Under the pieces are notes generated by a model. The model was not told the DNA's origin and did no database searches. It was given only the letters and a program-made list of their open reading frames with translations. From positions 868,001-932,000 of the forward strand of contig NZ_CP084266.1 of the NCBI RefSeq assembly GCF_022879595.1: a DNA stretch of 64,000 bases, given 5' to 3'. A program made the position numbers and the translations under genes. Of this stretch, positions 53,989 through 62,862 are shown one piece after another. This DNA is from Caballeronia sp. Lep1P3. GTDB lineage: Bacteria > Pseudomonadota > Gammaproteobacteria > Burkholderiales > Burkholderiaceae. Each line of letters starts with the position of its first letter. The first letter of the stretch is position 1.

Positions 53989-54414
53989 TTATTCGACGTC
54001 GAACTTCACGACATCGCCGCGCACCGCGAGCGTCGAGCCATTGTTACTTGCACCGCAGGTGAACTCGGTCGATGACGCGCTCTCGTTGTGCTGGAAGCGC
54101 GTCGTGACATTGATCACGGCATCCGCGTGTCGGTCGCGCGCGTAATCGCGCAATTGATCGAGCGCCTTGTTGAGCGCGATTTCGCAGGTCGCTTCCTGAC
54201 CGTCCATCGTGCGCGCCACGCGCACCGACACTTCCTTCACGCCGAGCTTCGTCTTCACGTTCGCGTGCTGCTGATTACCGAAATAGAGCGGCACGTCCTT
54301 CGTGTTTTGCGTTTGAACCGCGGCGGGCATCGGCAGCGAGCGGACCTTGGTCGTGCAGCCCGTTTGCGTGATGAGCAGGCCAGCCATCATCGCCAGAAGG
54401 ATTTTTGTTTTCAT
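53989..54414 (-). CDS. small lipoprotein, paralogue of the 144-aa exported protein
   Basis: A 141-aa lipoprotein (lipobox LITQTGC, Cys19). It shares VPLYFGNQQHANVKTKLG, EATCEIALNKALDQLRDYA, ADAVINV and SSTEFTCGASN with its neighbour, including both Cys. It starts nine bases after the last ketosynthase stop, so it is likely cotranscribed with the APE operon. Function unknown; an envelope role is inferred. Confidence 0.82.
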   Translation of the reverse strand: MKTKILLAMMAGLLITQTGCTTKVRSLPMPAAVQTQNTKDVPLYFGNQQHANVKTKLGVKEVSVRVARTMDGQEATCEIALNKALDQLRDYARDRHADAVINVTTRFQHNESASSTEFTCGASNNGSTLAVRGDVVKFDVE

Positions 54415-54423
54415 TGTGCAGTT

Positions 54424-55710
54424 TCACTTTTCTTCGTTTATGGATGCGCCCGTTTTTGCACCGACGGGCAGCGGTCGGAATCTCTCGAACATCAGGCTTG
54501 CGCAACTGCCGCCGAAGCCGAACGACACGGACATCGCGCGCTCGATCGACGCTTCGCGCGTTTCCAGCACGAGCGGCATGCGCTGCGCGAGCGGGTCCAG
54601 CGTGCCGCGCGTGCCGGGTATTCCTGTTCCGGCGATGAAGCTGTCGCGCATCATGAGCAGCGTGTAGATCGCCTCGTGCACGCCGCTCGCGCCGAGCGGA
54701 TGGCCCGTCAATCCTTTCGTCGACGAGAACGGCGGCACGTCCGCACGGAACACCGTCTGCAACGCACGCACTTCTTCGGCGTCGCCAAGCGGCGTCGAAG
54801 GCGCGTGCGTGTTGATGTAGTCGGGCAGCGCGCCGGCCTCGGCCAGCGCCATGCGCAACGCCCGCGCAATGCCGCCCGCGTGCGGCGACACCATGCCCGC
54901 GCCGTCCGTGCTCTGGCCGAAGCCCGTCAGTTCCGCGTAGATGCGCGCGTGGCGCGACAGCGCATGGTCGAGCGATTCAAGCACCAGCACGCCCGCACCC
55001 GAGCCGATCACGAAGCCGTCGCGGGCCATGTCGTAGGGACGCGAGGCGTCCGACGGCGTGTCGTTGAAGGCGCGCGACAGCGCGTGCATCGCGTCGAACA
55101 TCAGCGTCATGTTGTCGTGCAGCGCTTCGCTGCCGCCCGCCAGCACGATCTGCTGCCGTCCCGTCTGGATCAACTGCATCGCCTGCCCGATGGCGAGCGC
55201 GGACGTCGTGCATGCCGACGAAGGCGAGTACGCGACGCCCTCGATGCCGAACACCTGCGCGACATTCGCGGATGCGGTGCTGCTCATCGCCCTGGGAACC
55301 GTGTACGGCGGCGTTCTTTCAACGCCCCGCGAGAGCGCGATGCCGAGCGCCGCGTCGTATGCCGCCATCGCGCCAACGCCCGAGCCGATCACCGCGCCGG
55401 CTTCCGGCGATCTCAACATCTCATAGCCGAGCCGCGCGTCCTCGATCGCTTTGCGCGCCGCGTGGCACGCAAAGCGCGCCGTCTCGCCCATGAAGCGTTC
55501 GAGCTTGCGGTCGAAGGGCGGCTCGTCTTCCACCGACGCCACCGCCGCCACTTGCGAGCCGAAGCCGCGCTCGCGCCACGCGTCGACGCGCGTGACGCCG
55601 CAGCGCCCGGCCTTCAACGCCGCGCTCACGGTGTCGAGTGCATTGCCGAGACACGAAACGATGCCCATGCCCGTCACGACCACGCGCTGCCTGCCTTGCG
55701 TAAACGTCAT
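54424..55710 (-). CDS. beta-ketoacyl-ACP synthase of APE-type cluster (KS, third in operon)
   Basis: A 428-aa thiolase-fold condensing enzyme of the FabF/FabB type. The catalytic triad is visible: Cys167 in SPSSACTTSALAIG, His302 in INTHAPSTPLGDAEE and His337 in STKGLTGHPLGASG. Elongates the polyene acyl chain. It overlaps the preceding ketosynthase gene in an ATGA, so translation is coupled; partner or heterodimer pairing is inferred from this. Confidence 0.92.
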   Translation of the reverse strand: MTFTQGRQRVVVTGMGIVSCLGNALDTVSAALKAGRCGVTRVDAWRERGFGSQVAAVASVEDEPPFDRKLERFMGETARFACHAARKAIEDARLGYEMLRSPEAGAVIGSGVGAMAAYDAALGIALSRGVERTPPYTVPRAMSSTASANVAQVFGIEGVAYSPSSACTTSALAIGQAMQLIQTGRQQIVLAGGSEALHDNMTLMFDAMHALSRAFNDTPSDASRPYDMARDGFVIGSGAGVLVLESLDHALSRHARIYAELTGFGQSTDGAGMVSPHAGGIARALRMALAEAGALPDYINTHAPSTPLGDAEEVRALQTVFRADVPPFSSTKGLTGHPLGASGVHEAIYTLLMMRDSFIAGTGIPGTRGTLDPLAQRMPLVLETREASIERAMSVSFGFGGSCASLMFERFRPLPVGAKTGASINEEK

Positions 55711-56933
55711 CGAACGCGCCTGAAAATCAGCGACGTATTGATGCCGCCGAACGCGAAGTTGTTGCTCATCACATATTCGGCATCGATCGGGCGCCCTTCG
55801 CCCGCGATGTAATCGAGCGGCGCGCAAGCGGCATCGACCTGCGTGAGATTGAGCGTCGGCGCGTACCAGTTGCGGTTCATCATCTCGATGGTCCACCACG
55901 CCTCGAGCGCGCCGCATGCGCCGAGCGTGTGGCCGACATAGCTCTTCAGCGAACTGATCGGCATGGCTTCGCCGAAGGTCTGCGCGGTGGCATGGCTTTC
56001 GGCGATGTCGCCGCGATCCGTCGATGTGCCGTGGGCGTTCACATACGCGATGGCCGCTGCATCGAGCCGCGCGTCCGCGAGCGCGAGCTGCATGGCGCGC
56101 GCCATCGTGCTCGCCGTCGGCTGGGTCATGTGCGCGCCGTCGGAATTGCAGCCGAAGCCGGCAATTTCCGCGTGGATCGTCGCGCCGCGCGCCATCGCGT
56201 GTTCGTACTCTTCGAGCACGAGCGTCGCCGCGCCTTCGCCGACGACGAGGCCGTCGCGCCTGGCATCGAACGGACGCGGCGTGAGGTGCGGCTCGTCGTT
56301 GCGCGTGCTCGTGGCGTACAGCGTGTCGAATACGGCGACGGCGGGCCCGGAGAGTTCCTCCGCGCCGCCCGCGAGCATCATCGTCTGCTTGCCCGTCGCG
56401 ATGGCTTCGTAGGCGAAGCCGATCGCCTGGCTGCCCGACGCGCACGCGGACGACGTCGGCAAAATGCGGCCCTTCAGATCCCAGAACAGCCCGACGTTGA
56501 CGGCAGTCGTGTGCGGCATCATCTGCACGTAGCTATTTGAGGTGACATCGGTCATCGAACCCGTACGCAGCATGGTGCCGAACGCGCGGATCGGCTCGAC
56601 CGAACCGGACGACGATCCATAGGCAACGCCCATGCGCCCGTCGCTGATCGACGCATCGCCGGCGAGACCCGCATCGGCAAGCGCGAGTTCGCTCGCGCGC
56701 ACGGCGTACATCGACACGATGCCCATCGACCGCGTCTTCTTGCGCGGCCATTGCGCGGGCTGCTCGAACTGCGGCAGCGGACAGGCGAGGCGCGTATGCA
56801 GGCCCTGAAAAAAATCCCACTCGGGCATGCGGCGCACGGCATTGCGGCCGCTTTTGAGCGCCGCCTCGATCTCGTCCCAGCGGCTGCCGAGCGCCGTAAC
56901 GCCGCCCATGCCTGTAACGACGACTCGCTTCAT
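55707..56933 (-). CDS. beta-ketoacyl-ACP synthase of APE-type cluster (KS, second in operon)
   Basis: A 408-aa condensing enzyme. Triad: Cys164 in LPTSSACASGSQAIG, His301 in YVNAHGTSTDRGDIAE and His335 in LKSYVGHTLGACG. Closest by eye to the ApeO-like KS that works with the chain-length partner. Its start shares a base with the ketoreductase stop; its stop overlaps the next KS start. Confidence 0.92.
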   Translation of the reverse strand: MKRVVVTGMGGVTALGSRWDEIEAALKSGRNAVRRMPEWDFFQGLHTRLACPLPQFEQPAQWPRKKTRSMGIVSMYAVRASELALADAGLAGDASISDGRMGVAYGSSSGSVEPIRAFGTMLRTGSMTDVTSNSYVQMMPHTTAVNVGLFWDLKGRILPTSSACASGSQAIGFAYEAIATGKQTMMLAGGAEELSGPAVAVFDTLYATSTRNDEPHLTPRPFDARRDGLVVGEGAATLVLEEYEHAMARGATIHAEIAGFGCNSDGAHMTQPTASTMARAMQLALADARLDAAAIAYVNAHGTSTDRGDIAESHATAQTFGEAMPISSLKSYVGHTLGACGALEAWWTIEMMNRNWYAPTLNLTQVDAACAPLDYIAGEGRPIDAEYVMSNNFAFGGINTSLIFRRVR

Positions 56934-57658
56934 CAGATCATCCCGCCATTCACGCCGATCACCTGGCGCGTCACATACGAAGCCGCATCCGACATCAGAA
57001 AGCCGACGACAGCGGCCACTTCACCCGGCTGGCCGACGCGATTCATCGGCACGGTCTTGAGCGCATGTTCGACGGGCACGCCGTCGAGCATGCCCGTGTC
57101 GATGAGTCCCGGCGCGACGCAATTGGCCGTGATGCCGCGCGATGCGAGTTCGACGGCAAGCGCCTTGGTCGCGCCGATCAAGCCTGCTTTCGCGGCGCTG
57201 TAGTTCACCTGGCCGCGGTTGCCGATCACGCCCGACACCGACGCGATCGTCACGATGCGGCCGCCCTGTTTCGCGCGCACCATCGGCATCGTGAGCGGAT
57301 GGATGACGTTATAGAACGCATCGAGACCGGTCTCGATGACCACGTCCCAGTCTTCGTCGGTGAGCGCGGGGAACGCCGCATCGCGGGTCACGCCCGCGCT
57401 GCACACGATGCCGTAGTACGCGCCGTGGGCCGCGACGTCGGCTTCGAGCGCCTCGCGGCATGCGGCGCGGTCGCGCACGTCGAACTGCACGACGCGCGCC
57501 GACCCGCCCTGCGCGACGATGCCCGCCGTGACCGCTTCGGCTTCGGCGCGGCCCGTGCGGCAATGCACGGACACGGCAAAGCCGTCCGCAGCCAGTTGAT
57601 ATGCAATTGCCCGGCCAATGCCGCGGCTTGCCCCGGTTACGAGAACGCGACGGCTCAT
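56933..57658 (-). CDS. 3-oxoacyl-ACP reductase of APE-type cluster (FabG-like)
   Basis: A 241-aa SDR. Motifs: VLVTGASRGIGRAIAYQLA, VCSAGVTRD, GGRIVTIASVSGVIGNRGQVNYSAAKAGLIGATKALA (Ser-Tyr-Lys) and NCVAPGLIDTGM. It reduces the ketoacyl intermediate after each condensation. Start ATG 57658, overlapping the dehydratase stop; upstream in-frame codons are within the dehydratase gene. Confidence 0.93.
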   Translation of the reverse strand: MSRRVLVTGASRGIGRAIAYQLAADGFAVSVHCRTGRAEAEAVTAGIVAQGGSARVVQFDVRDRAACREALEADVAAHGAYYGIVCSAGVTRDAAFPALTDEDWDVVIETGLDAFYNVIHPLTMPMVRAKQGGRIVTIASVSGVIGNRGQVNYSAAKAGLIGATKALAVELASRGITANCVAPGLIDTGMLDGVPVEHALKTVPMNRVGQPGEVAAVVGFLMSDAASYVTRQVIGVNGGMI

Positions 57659-58134
57659 GAACTGAAGCTCCCTTCGATGAATGTTTGAAAGTCGTGCGGC
57701 TGAAAGACCTTGATGACGGCTTCGGCGCATGGCTCGCCGTCATGGTCGATCGCGCATTCGTACGCGCCGTGGCCTTCCTCGCTGCGCAGCACTTCGCGCA
57801 CGCGAACGACGAGCCGCGCGCCGCGCGCGAACGCGCTCGTCCGCGCCCGATAGCTTCGCGTGCCGAGCAGCACGCCGGGCCGCGCACGGCCGCCCGCGCG
57901 CATCGCGACGAGCGCCACATGCGCCGCGACGCCCTGCGCCATCAATTCGATGCCGATCCACGCGGGCATCGCGCCGTGCGCGTCCGCATACCACGCATCG
58001 GGCCGCGCGGTGGCGTGCGCGGTCAGCGCGTCGTCGCTGCATGCGATGACTTCGTCGACCAGCAGCATCGAGCCGCGATGAGGAATGATCGTCTCGATAG
58101 GCGGAAACGCGCCTTCGTTTTCGTCGATGTTCAT
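57655..58134 (-). CDS. hotdog-fold 3-hydroxyacyl dehydratase of APE-type cluster (ApeP-like)
   Basis: A 159-aa hotdog protein. IIPHRGSMLLVDEVI carries the FabZ/FabA-like His (His19), and MPAWIGIELMAQGVAAHVAL the central helix. ApeP-type dehydratases make the conjugated double bonds of aryl polyenes. It lies 18 bases after the KS1 stop and overlaps fabG-like in an ATGA. Confidence 0.9.
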   Translation of the reverse strand: MNIDENEGAFPPIETIIPHRGSMLLVDEVIACSDDALTAHATARPDAWYADAHGAMPAWIGIELMAQGVAAHVALVAMRAGGRARPGVLLGTRSYRARTSAFARGARLVVRVREVLRSEEGHGAYECAIDHDGEPCAEAVIKVFQPHDFQTFIEGSFSS

Positions 58135-58152
58135 GTGACCGTTCCTCCTGCA

Positions 58153-59337
58153 TCAACCCGCGAGTATCAGGCTGACATTGCTGCCGCCGAACGCGAAAGA
58201 GTTGCTCATGACGTAGCGCGTGCCGGCCTCATGCGAGAGACGGCGCGCTTCCTGAACGAGATCGAGCGCGGGCAGATCGGCGTCGGCCATGCCGTCCCAT
58301 TGGTGCAGCGGCAGCGGCATCCCGCTTCGCGCGAGCGTCATCCATGCAAGGCCGAGCTCGGTCGCGCCGGCCGCGCCGAGCAGATGGCCCGTGAAAGGCT
58401 TCGTGCCGCTCGCCGGGACGCCTTCTGCAAACACGCGTGCCAAGAGGTGCGATTCCATCGCGTCGTTCTTGCGCGTGGCCGTCGCATGAAGATTCACGTA
58501 GCCGATGTCGGCGGGCTTCACGCCCGCATCCGCCAGCGCCGCGCGCAGCGCGAGTTCGCCGCCGACGCCGCGCGGGTCCGGCGCGGAGATGTGATGCGCG
58601 TCGCTCGACTCGCCGGCGCCCGCGAGACGCACGGCGCCTTCGTCGCGCGTCATCAGAAACACGGCCGCGCCTTCGCCGATGTTGATGCCGCTGCGATTGC
58701 GGCTCATCGGGTTGGTGCGCGCAAGGCTCGTCGATTCGAGCGACGCGAAGCCTTGCGATGTCAGTTCGCACAAGGTATCGCAACCGCCGACGATCATCGC
58801 GTCGCACAGCTTCAATTGCAGCAGACGCCGCGCCGCCGCGAACGCCTTCGCGCTGGAAGTGCACGCGGTCGAAATGGTGAACGCCGGACCGTGAAGCCCG
58901 AGCGCGGCCGCTGCGAACGGCGCGGCGGTGCCGATCTCCATCTGGCGATAGTCGAACGTCTGCGGCAGACAGCCCGCCCGCGTCCGATGCGCGAACGCTT
59001 CTTCCGCCGCGCCGACGCCCGATGTGCTCGTGCCGACGATCACGCCGATGCGCGCGGACCCGTAGCGCTCGCGCGCGGCTTCGATGTCCGGGCGAATCTG
59101 TTCGAGCGCCGCGAGCAGCATGCGATTGTTGCGGCAATCGAAGTGGGCGAGCGCCACGGGCGGCGCGATATCGAGCGAGCCGGTCACGCGGCCGACGAAC
59201 GCATCGCCGTGTTGCATCCGCATGCGCCCCATGCCGGGCGACTCACCCGAGGCGAGCGCCGTGGCAATCGAATCGACGTCGCCGCCGAGCGCATTGACCA
59301 TGCCGAGCGCATGCAGATAGACAGATGGCAGCGTCAT
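58153..59337 (-). CDS. beta-ketoacyl-ACP synthase of APE-type cluster (KS, first in operon)
   Basis: A 394-aa condensing enzyme, more divergent than the other two but with a full triad: Cys159 in FTISTACTSSAKAF, His284 in YVNLHATATRKND and His318 in TKPFTGHLLGAAG. The chain-length or initiation KS of the cluster is a reasonable guess; it has an active-site Cys and so is not a classical Cys-less chain-length factor. Its ATG overlaps the MMPL stop. Confidence 0.9.
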   Translation of the reverse strand: MTLPSVYLHALGMVNALGGDVDSIATALASGESPGMGRMRMQHGDAFVGRVTGSLDIAPPVALAHFDCRNNRMLLAALEQIRPDIEAARERYGSARIGVIVGTSTSGVGAAEEAFAHRTRAGCLPQTFDYRQMEIGTAAPFAAAALGLHGPAFTISTACTSSAKAFAAARRLLQLKLCDAMIVGGCDTLCELTSQGFASLESTSLARTNPMSRNRSGINIGEGAAVFLMTRDEGAVRLAGAGESSDAHHISAPDPRGVGGELALRAALADAGVKPADIGYVNLHATATRKNDAMESHLLARVFAEGVPASGTKPFTGHLLGAAGATELGLAWMTLARSGMPLPLHQWDGMADADLPALDLVQEARRLSHEAGTRYVMSNSFAFGGSNVSLILAG

Positions 59338-61748
59338 GCGTTGTTTTTCCTTTCATGCGGCATGCCCATCGGCGCGAGCAGAACCGCGACGAGAATGCCG
59401 AGCGCGAGCGTCGCGCCGAAGCTCTTCAACGCGGGCATCGCGCTCATGCCGAGCATGCCGAAGGACAACAGCGTCGTCGCCGCCGACAGCAGCACGCCCG
59501 CCCAGACCGCGCCGAGATCGGCGCCGTGGCGCTGGCATCCTTCGCGCAGAAACACCGCGTAGTTCGCGCCGACGCCGAGCACGAGCATCAACGCGAGACA
59601 GTTGAAGAGATTGAGCGGCACGCGCGCATAGCCGAAAACGGCGAGCGTCACGCCCACGGCGAGCAGCACGGGCAAGGTCGTCGCCATGCCGCCGCGCGCG
59701 CCGTAACGCGCCATCAGCAGCAGGAGCACGACCAGCAGCGCGCCGCCGAGCCACAGACCGCTATCGACGCGATACGCGCCGAAGAGCTTCGAGACGCTCG
59801 CCGCCTTGTCGACGAACGCGACCCCTTCGATTGCGCGCGCCGCTTCGATCAACGCGGGAACGTTGCGCGAGCTCACGCGGCGCGGCATGACGATGGCCGC
59901 GTAGCCGCGCTGCCCGGCTGCGTCGAAGGCGCCGAGCCATAAATGTCGAAACGGCTGCGACCAGCGTGCCGCGAGCCAGCGCTCGACCGTCAACGGCTCG
60001 GCGTTCGCATGGCTGAACGACGCGATCCACGTGTTCGCGATGTCGTCGCGAAAGCCGGCATGCAGCAGCGTCGCGCGCAACGCCGACGGATCGGCGAACA
60101 CGCGTTGCGCGAGCAGCGTGCGGACTTCGGCCTGCGATCGCGCCGACGGCACGAACTGCGCGACCGAGCGCACGCCTTCGACCGATTGATCGCCTTTCAG
60201 CGCATCGAGTCTTGCGCCGAGCGCTTCGGCGCGCTGCAGCACGGCTTCCTCGGATGCGCCCCGCACCACGAAGAACTGCGCGGTGTTATCCACGCCGATG
60301 GCGCGGCGCACGTCGTCTTCCTGTGCGACGAGCGCGGGATCGCGCTGTATCAGCAAATGAATGTCGTCTTCGCTCGTCAGACGCAGCCAGCCCGGCAGCG
60401 CGATGACGGCGAGCGCCGCCGCGACGATCCACGCGCGCTTGCCGCCGATAGCGCCGCGCCAGCGGTCGAGGAGCGCGGCGGCGGACGCAAAAAGACGCCG
60501 CCGCGCTGCTTTGGGCCCCTTCACGAGCAGCGCGGGCAGCAGCGACATGACGGACGCGAACGCAACGCCGATCCCGGCCATCGCGAAGCAGGCAATTTGC
60601 CTGAGCGCGGGAAACGGCACGCACGCGAGAATCGCGTAGCCGAGCAGACTGGTGGCGAGCGCCACGGCGAGCGCGGGCCGCACCGCGCGCGCGCCGCTGC
60701 GCGCATTCCAGCCGCGCTCCGCGCCGAGATAGACGACGAAATACTGGATCGAATAATCGACGGCTTCCCCGATGAGGCTCGCGCCGAACACGAGCGTCAG
60801 CAGATGCAGCTTGCCGAACACGAGCATCGTGACAGCGAGCGCGCACACGACGCCGAGCGCCGTCGAAAGAAAGCCGAGCAGCAAGAGGCGCGGCGAGCGA
60901 AAGACCCACAGCATCAGGAGCGCGATGCCGCATGCCGACGCCACGCCGATCATATGCACTTCGCGCTCCGACGCGCTGCGCGCCGCTTGCGCATAAAACA
61001 CCGCGCCGGCGCGCGCAACCGCGACATCGGGCCACGCCGATTTTAACGATGCCTCGCCCCGCGCCACCGCCGACGACACCTCGCGCTGCGTCCGCGATTC
61101 ATACGCGGAGCCATGCAGCGTCGCGACGACGAGCACGCTCGTAACCTCGCCGCGATGCGCGATCAGCAGGCTATCTTCGAGATCGAGGCCGGAAGTCGCG
61201 AGCGGCAATGCGGACAGCCAGTGTTCGAGCCAGCCGAAGGGATCGTCGGCGAGTTGCGACGCGAACGGTCCGCGCACCGGGTTGTAGATGCGCTGCATCA
61301 GCGCGTCGCCGAGCGAAGGCGCGCCGGCCGCAGCATTGGCGAGCGCGTCGCGGTCGTCGCGCGTGAGCAGCCCGAAGCGATACGGCGCGTAGAGCGCGCC
61401 GATCTGCGCGACGTCGAACGGCGGCAGTTCCGCCGTCACCGAAGCGAACGCGCCGCTACTGCGCAGCGCGGCGCCGAACCGTTTCGCGGCAGCCTTGGCA
61501 TCGTCCGCATTGCGGCTCGATACCAGAAACACGGTGCGGTCGCCGAGCGCGTCCGCCAGCCGATCGACGGCTTTCTCCGCGACAGGATCCGCTTCCGTCG
61601 CGGGCAGCAGCGCGAGCAGATTCGTCTCGAGCGGCGACGGCCCTTCGAAGCGATACACGCAGTACAGCGCGGCGACGAGCGCAATCACGAGCCACGCGGC
61701 CCGTATGCTCCAGAGCGCTGCGCCGCTGCGCTGACGTGGCTTCGTCAT
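59334..61748 (-). CDS. MMPL/RND-type exporter of APE-type cluster
   Basis: An 804-aa transporter with about 12 membrane helices in two halves, each with a large periplasmic loop. TM1 is at about 14-33; helices 2-6 around IGVASACGIALLMLWVF...LTLVFGASLIGEAVDYSIQYFVV (the GxxxDY motif of MMPL proteins); the repeat in the second half is LNLFNCLALMLVLGVGANYAVFL. It probably moves the acyl product across the inner membrane. Start ATG 61748 shares a base with the LolA-like stop. Confidence 0.92.
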   Translation of the reverse strand: MTKPRQRSGAALWSIRAAWLVIALVAALYCVYRFEGPSPLETNLLALLPATEADPVAEKAVDRLADALGDRTVFLVSSRNADDAKAAAKRFGAALRSSGAFASVTAELPPFDVAQIGALYAPYRFGLLTRDDRDALANAAAGAPSLGDALMQRIYNPVRGPFASQLADDPFGWLEHWLSALPLATSGLDLEDSLLIAHRGEVTSVLVVATLHGSAYESRTQREVSSAVARGEASLKSAWPDVAVARAGAVFYAQAARSASEREVHMIGVASACGIALLMLWVFRSPRLLLLGFLSTALGVVCALAVTMLVFGKLHLLTLVFGASLIGEAVDYSIQYFVVYLGAERGWNARSGARAVRPALAVALATSLLGYAILACVPFPALRQIACFAMAGIGVAFASVMSLLPALLVKGPKAARRRLFASAAALLDRWRGAIGGKRAWIVAAALAVIALPGWLRLTSEDDIHLLIQRDPALVAQEDDVRRAIGVDNTAQFFVVRGASEEAVLQRAEALGARLDALKGDQSVEGVRSVAQFVPSARSQAEVRTLLAQRVFADPSALRATLLHAGFRDDIANTWIASFSHANAEPLTVERWLAARWSQPFRHLWLGAFDAAGQRGYAAIVMPRRVSSRNVPALIEAARAIEGVAFVDKAASVSKLFGAYRVDSGLWLGGALLVVLLLLMARYGARGGMATTLPVLLAVGVTLAVFGYARVPLNLFNCLALMLVLGVGANYAVFLREGCQRHGADLGAVWAGVLLSAATTLLSFGMLGMSAMPALKSFGATLALGILVAVLLAPMGMPHERKNNA

Positions 61749-62419
61749 TACGGCGCCCCGAGCAAGCCGCGCTCGGCGGGCGGCATGTCGTCGAGCGCTT
61801 CGCTCTTCGTGAATTCGATCTGCGTGGCGTCGCCGTTCGCGAGCTCTATCGTCAGACTCTGCAAGAACGCGCCGCCTCGCATTTGCAGCGCCTTGACGGA
61901 CTGCGCCAGTTGCGGCTGGCTCGGCTTCAGGCGAAGCGTCCATTGGGACGACGCGCCTTGTGCATCGACATCGAACTGCGAGTACAGCGCGGAGAGATCG
62001 CCGCCCAGCATCGCGCGCATCATCTTCGAAACCTGCGCGACGCCGCTCATTCCCTGCGCGCCCTTCGTGCCGATGCGCTTGCCGTTCGCATCGAACTGGG
62101 AGACGCCTGCGTCGGTGATGACGAACGTCGCTTTGTACGGCGTCTGAATGCGCCAGATCACGCCGCGCTCCCGGTAAAACACGATCGTGCCCGTGCTGAC
62201 GAGCGGCTGCTTCATCGCCGAAAGGGTTTGCGTCTGGGTGAACTGCGCGCGCACGCCCTTCGTCTGCGCGAGCCGCGATGCCACTTGCGAGACGAGCGCC
62301 GCGTTGCCGTTCGCGTTTTGATCGGGCGCCGCTGCTTGAAGCGAACCGGCGTTCGCCGCCGGCAGCAGAACGGTGAATGCGGTGAATGCGCAGAGCGCGG
62401 TGCGCGCGCAACGAAGCAT
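61748..62419 (-). CDS. LolA-like outer-membrane lipoprotein carrier of APE-type cluster
   Basis: A 223-aa exported protein: signal peptide (hydrophobic CAFTAFTVLLPAANA), then a LolA-type half beta-barrel (LAQTKGVRAQFTQTQTLSAMKQP, STGTIVFYRERGVIWRIQTPY, AMLGGDLSALYSQFDVDAQG). Such LolA homologues accompany MMPL exporters in APE loci and probably carry the lipid across the periplasm. ATG 62419 chosen because it overlaps the thioesterase stop. Confidence 0.88.
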   Translation of the reverse strand: MLRCARTALCAFTAFTVLLPAANAGSLQAAAPDQNANGNAALVSQVASRLAQTKGVRAQFTQTQTLSAMKQPLVSTGTIVFYRERGVIWRIQTPYKATFVITDAGVSQFDANGKRIGTKGAQGMSGVAQVSKMMRAMLGGDLSALYSQFDVDAQGASSQWTLRLKPSQPQLAQSVKALQMRGGAFLQSLTIELANGDATQIEFTKSEALDDMPPAERGLLGAP

Positions 62420-62862
62420 CACTGACGCGACCATACGCGCTCCAGATTGTCGAACACGATGGACGGCGACACGAACTGCAACTCCTGCGTGGCCGCATCG
62501 ACGGCGACCTGAATCGTGTAGCCCCTGGTCAGCCGCTCGCCCGTCACGCAATCGACGATTTCATAGCCGATCTTCAGCCGGTTTTCGTATTCGAGCAGTT
62601 CCGTGCCGACCTCGACGCGCTGGCCGTATCGCGCGGGACGCACGTATTTCAGATGTGCCTCGACGATCGGCCACACATAGCCCGATGCCAGCATTTCGCC
62701 GTAGTCGTAGTCGAAGGCGCGCAGCAGCGCCGCACGACCCACTTCGAAATACTTCAGATAGTGGCCATGCCAGCACACGTTCATCGCATCGACATCGTGA
62801 AACGGCACTTCGACAATCGCGCTCGCCTTGAGCGTCTTTTTCTCTTGCATCGGTTCAGCCAT
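62419..62862 (-). CDS. hotdog acyl-CoA/ACP thioesterase of APE-type cluster (4HBT family)
   Basis: A 147-aa 4-hydroxybenzoyl-CoA thioesterase-family protein. VPFHDVDAMNVCWHGHYLKYFEVGRAALLRAF contains the Asp and His typical of the family active site. It starts 8 bases inside the upstream acyltransferase gene. It may release or edit acyl intermediates. Confidence 0.9.
   Translation of the reverse strand: MAEPMQEKKTLKASAIVEVPFHDVDAMNVCWHGHYLKYFEVGRAALLRAFDYDYGEMLASGYVWPIVEAHLKYVRPARYGQRVEVGTELLEYENRLKIGYEIVDCVTGERLTRGYTIQVAVDAATQELQFVSPSIVFDNLERVWSRQ

Noticed and set aside
54088..55812. Plus-strand open frame of 574 codons opposite a ketosynthase and lipoprotein
   Set aside because: Shadow frame with biased Arg/His composition.
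57685..59562. Plus-strand open frame of 625 codons opposite the APE dehydratase and ketosynthase
   Set aside because: Shadow frame; minus-strand genes have intact catalytic motifs and coupled starts.
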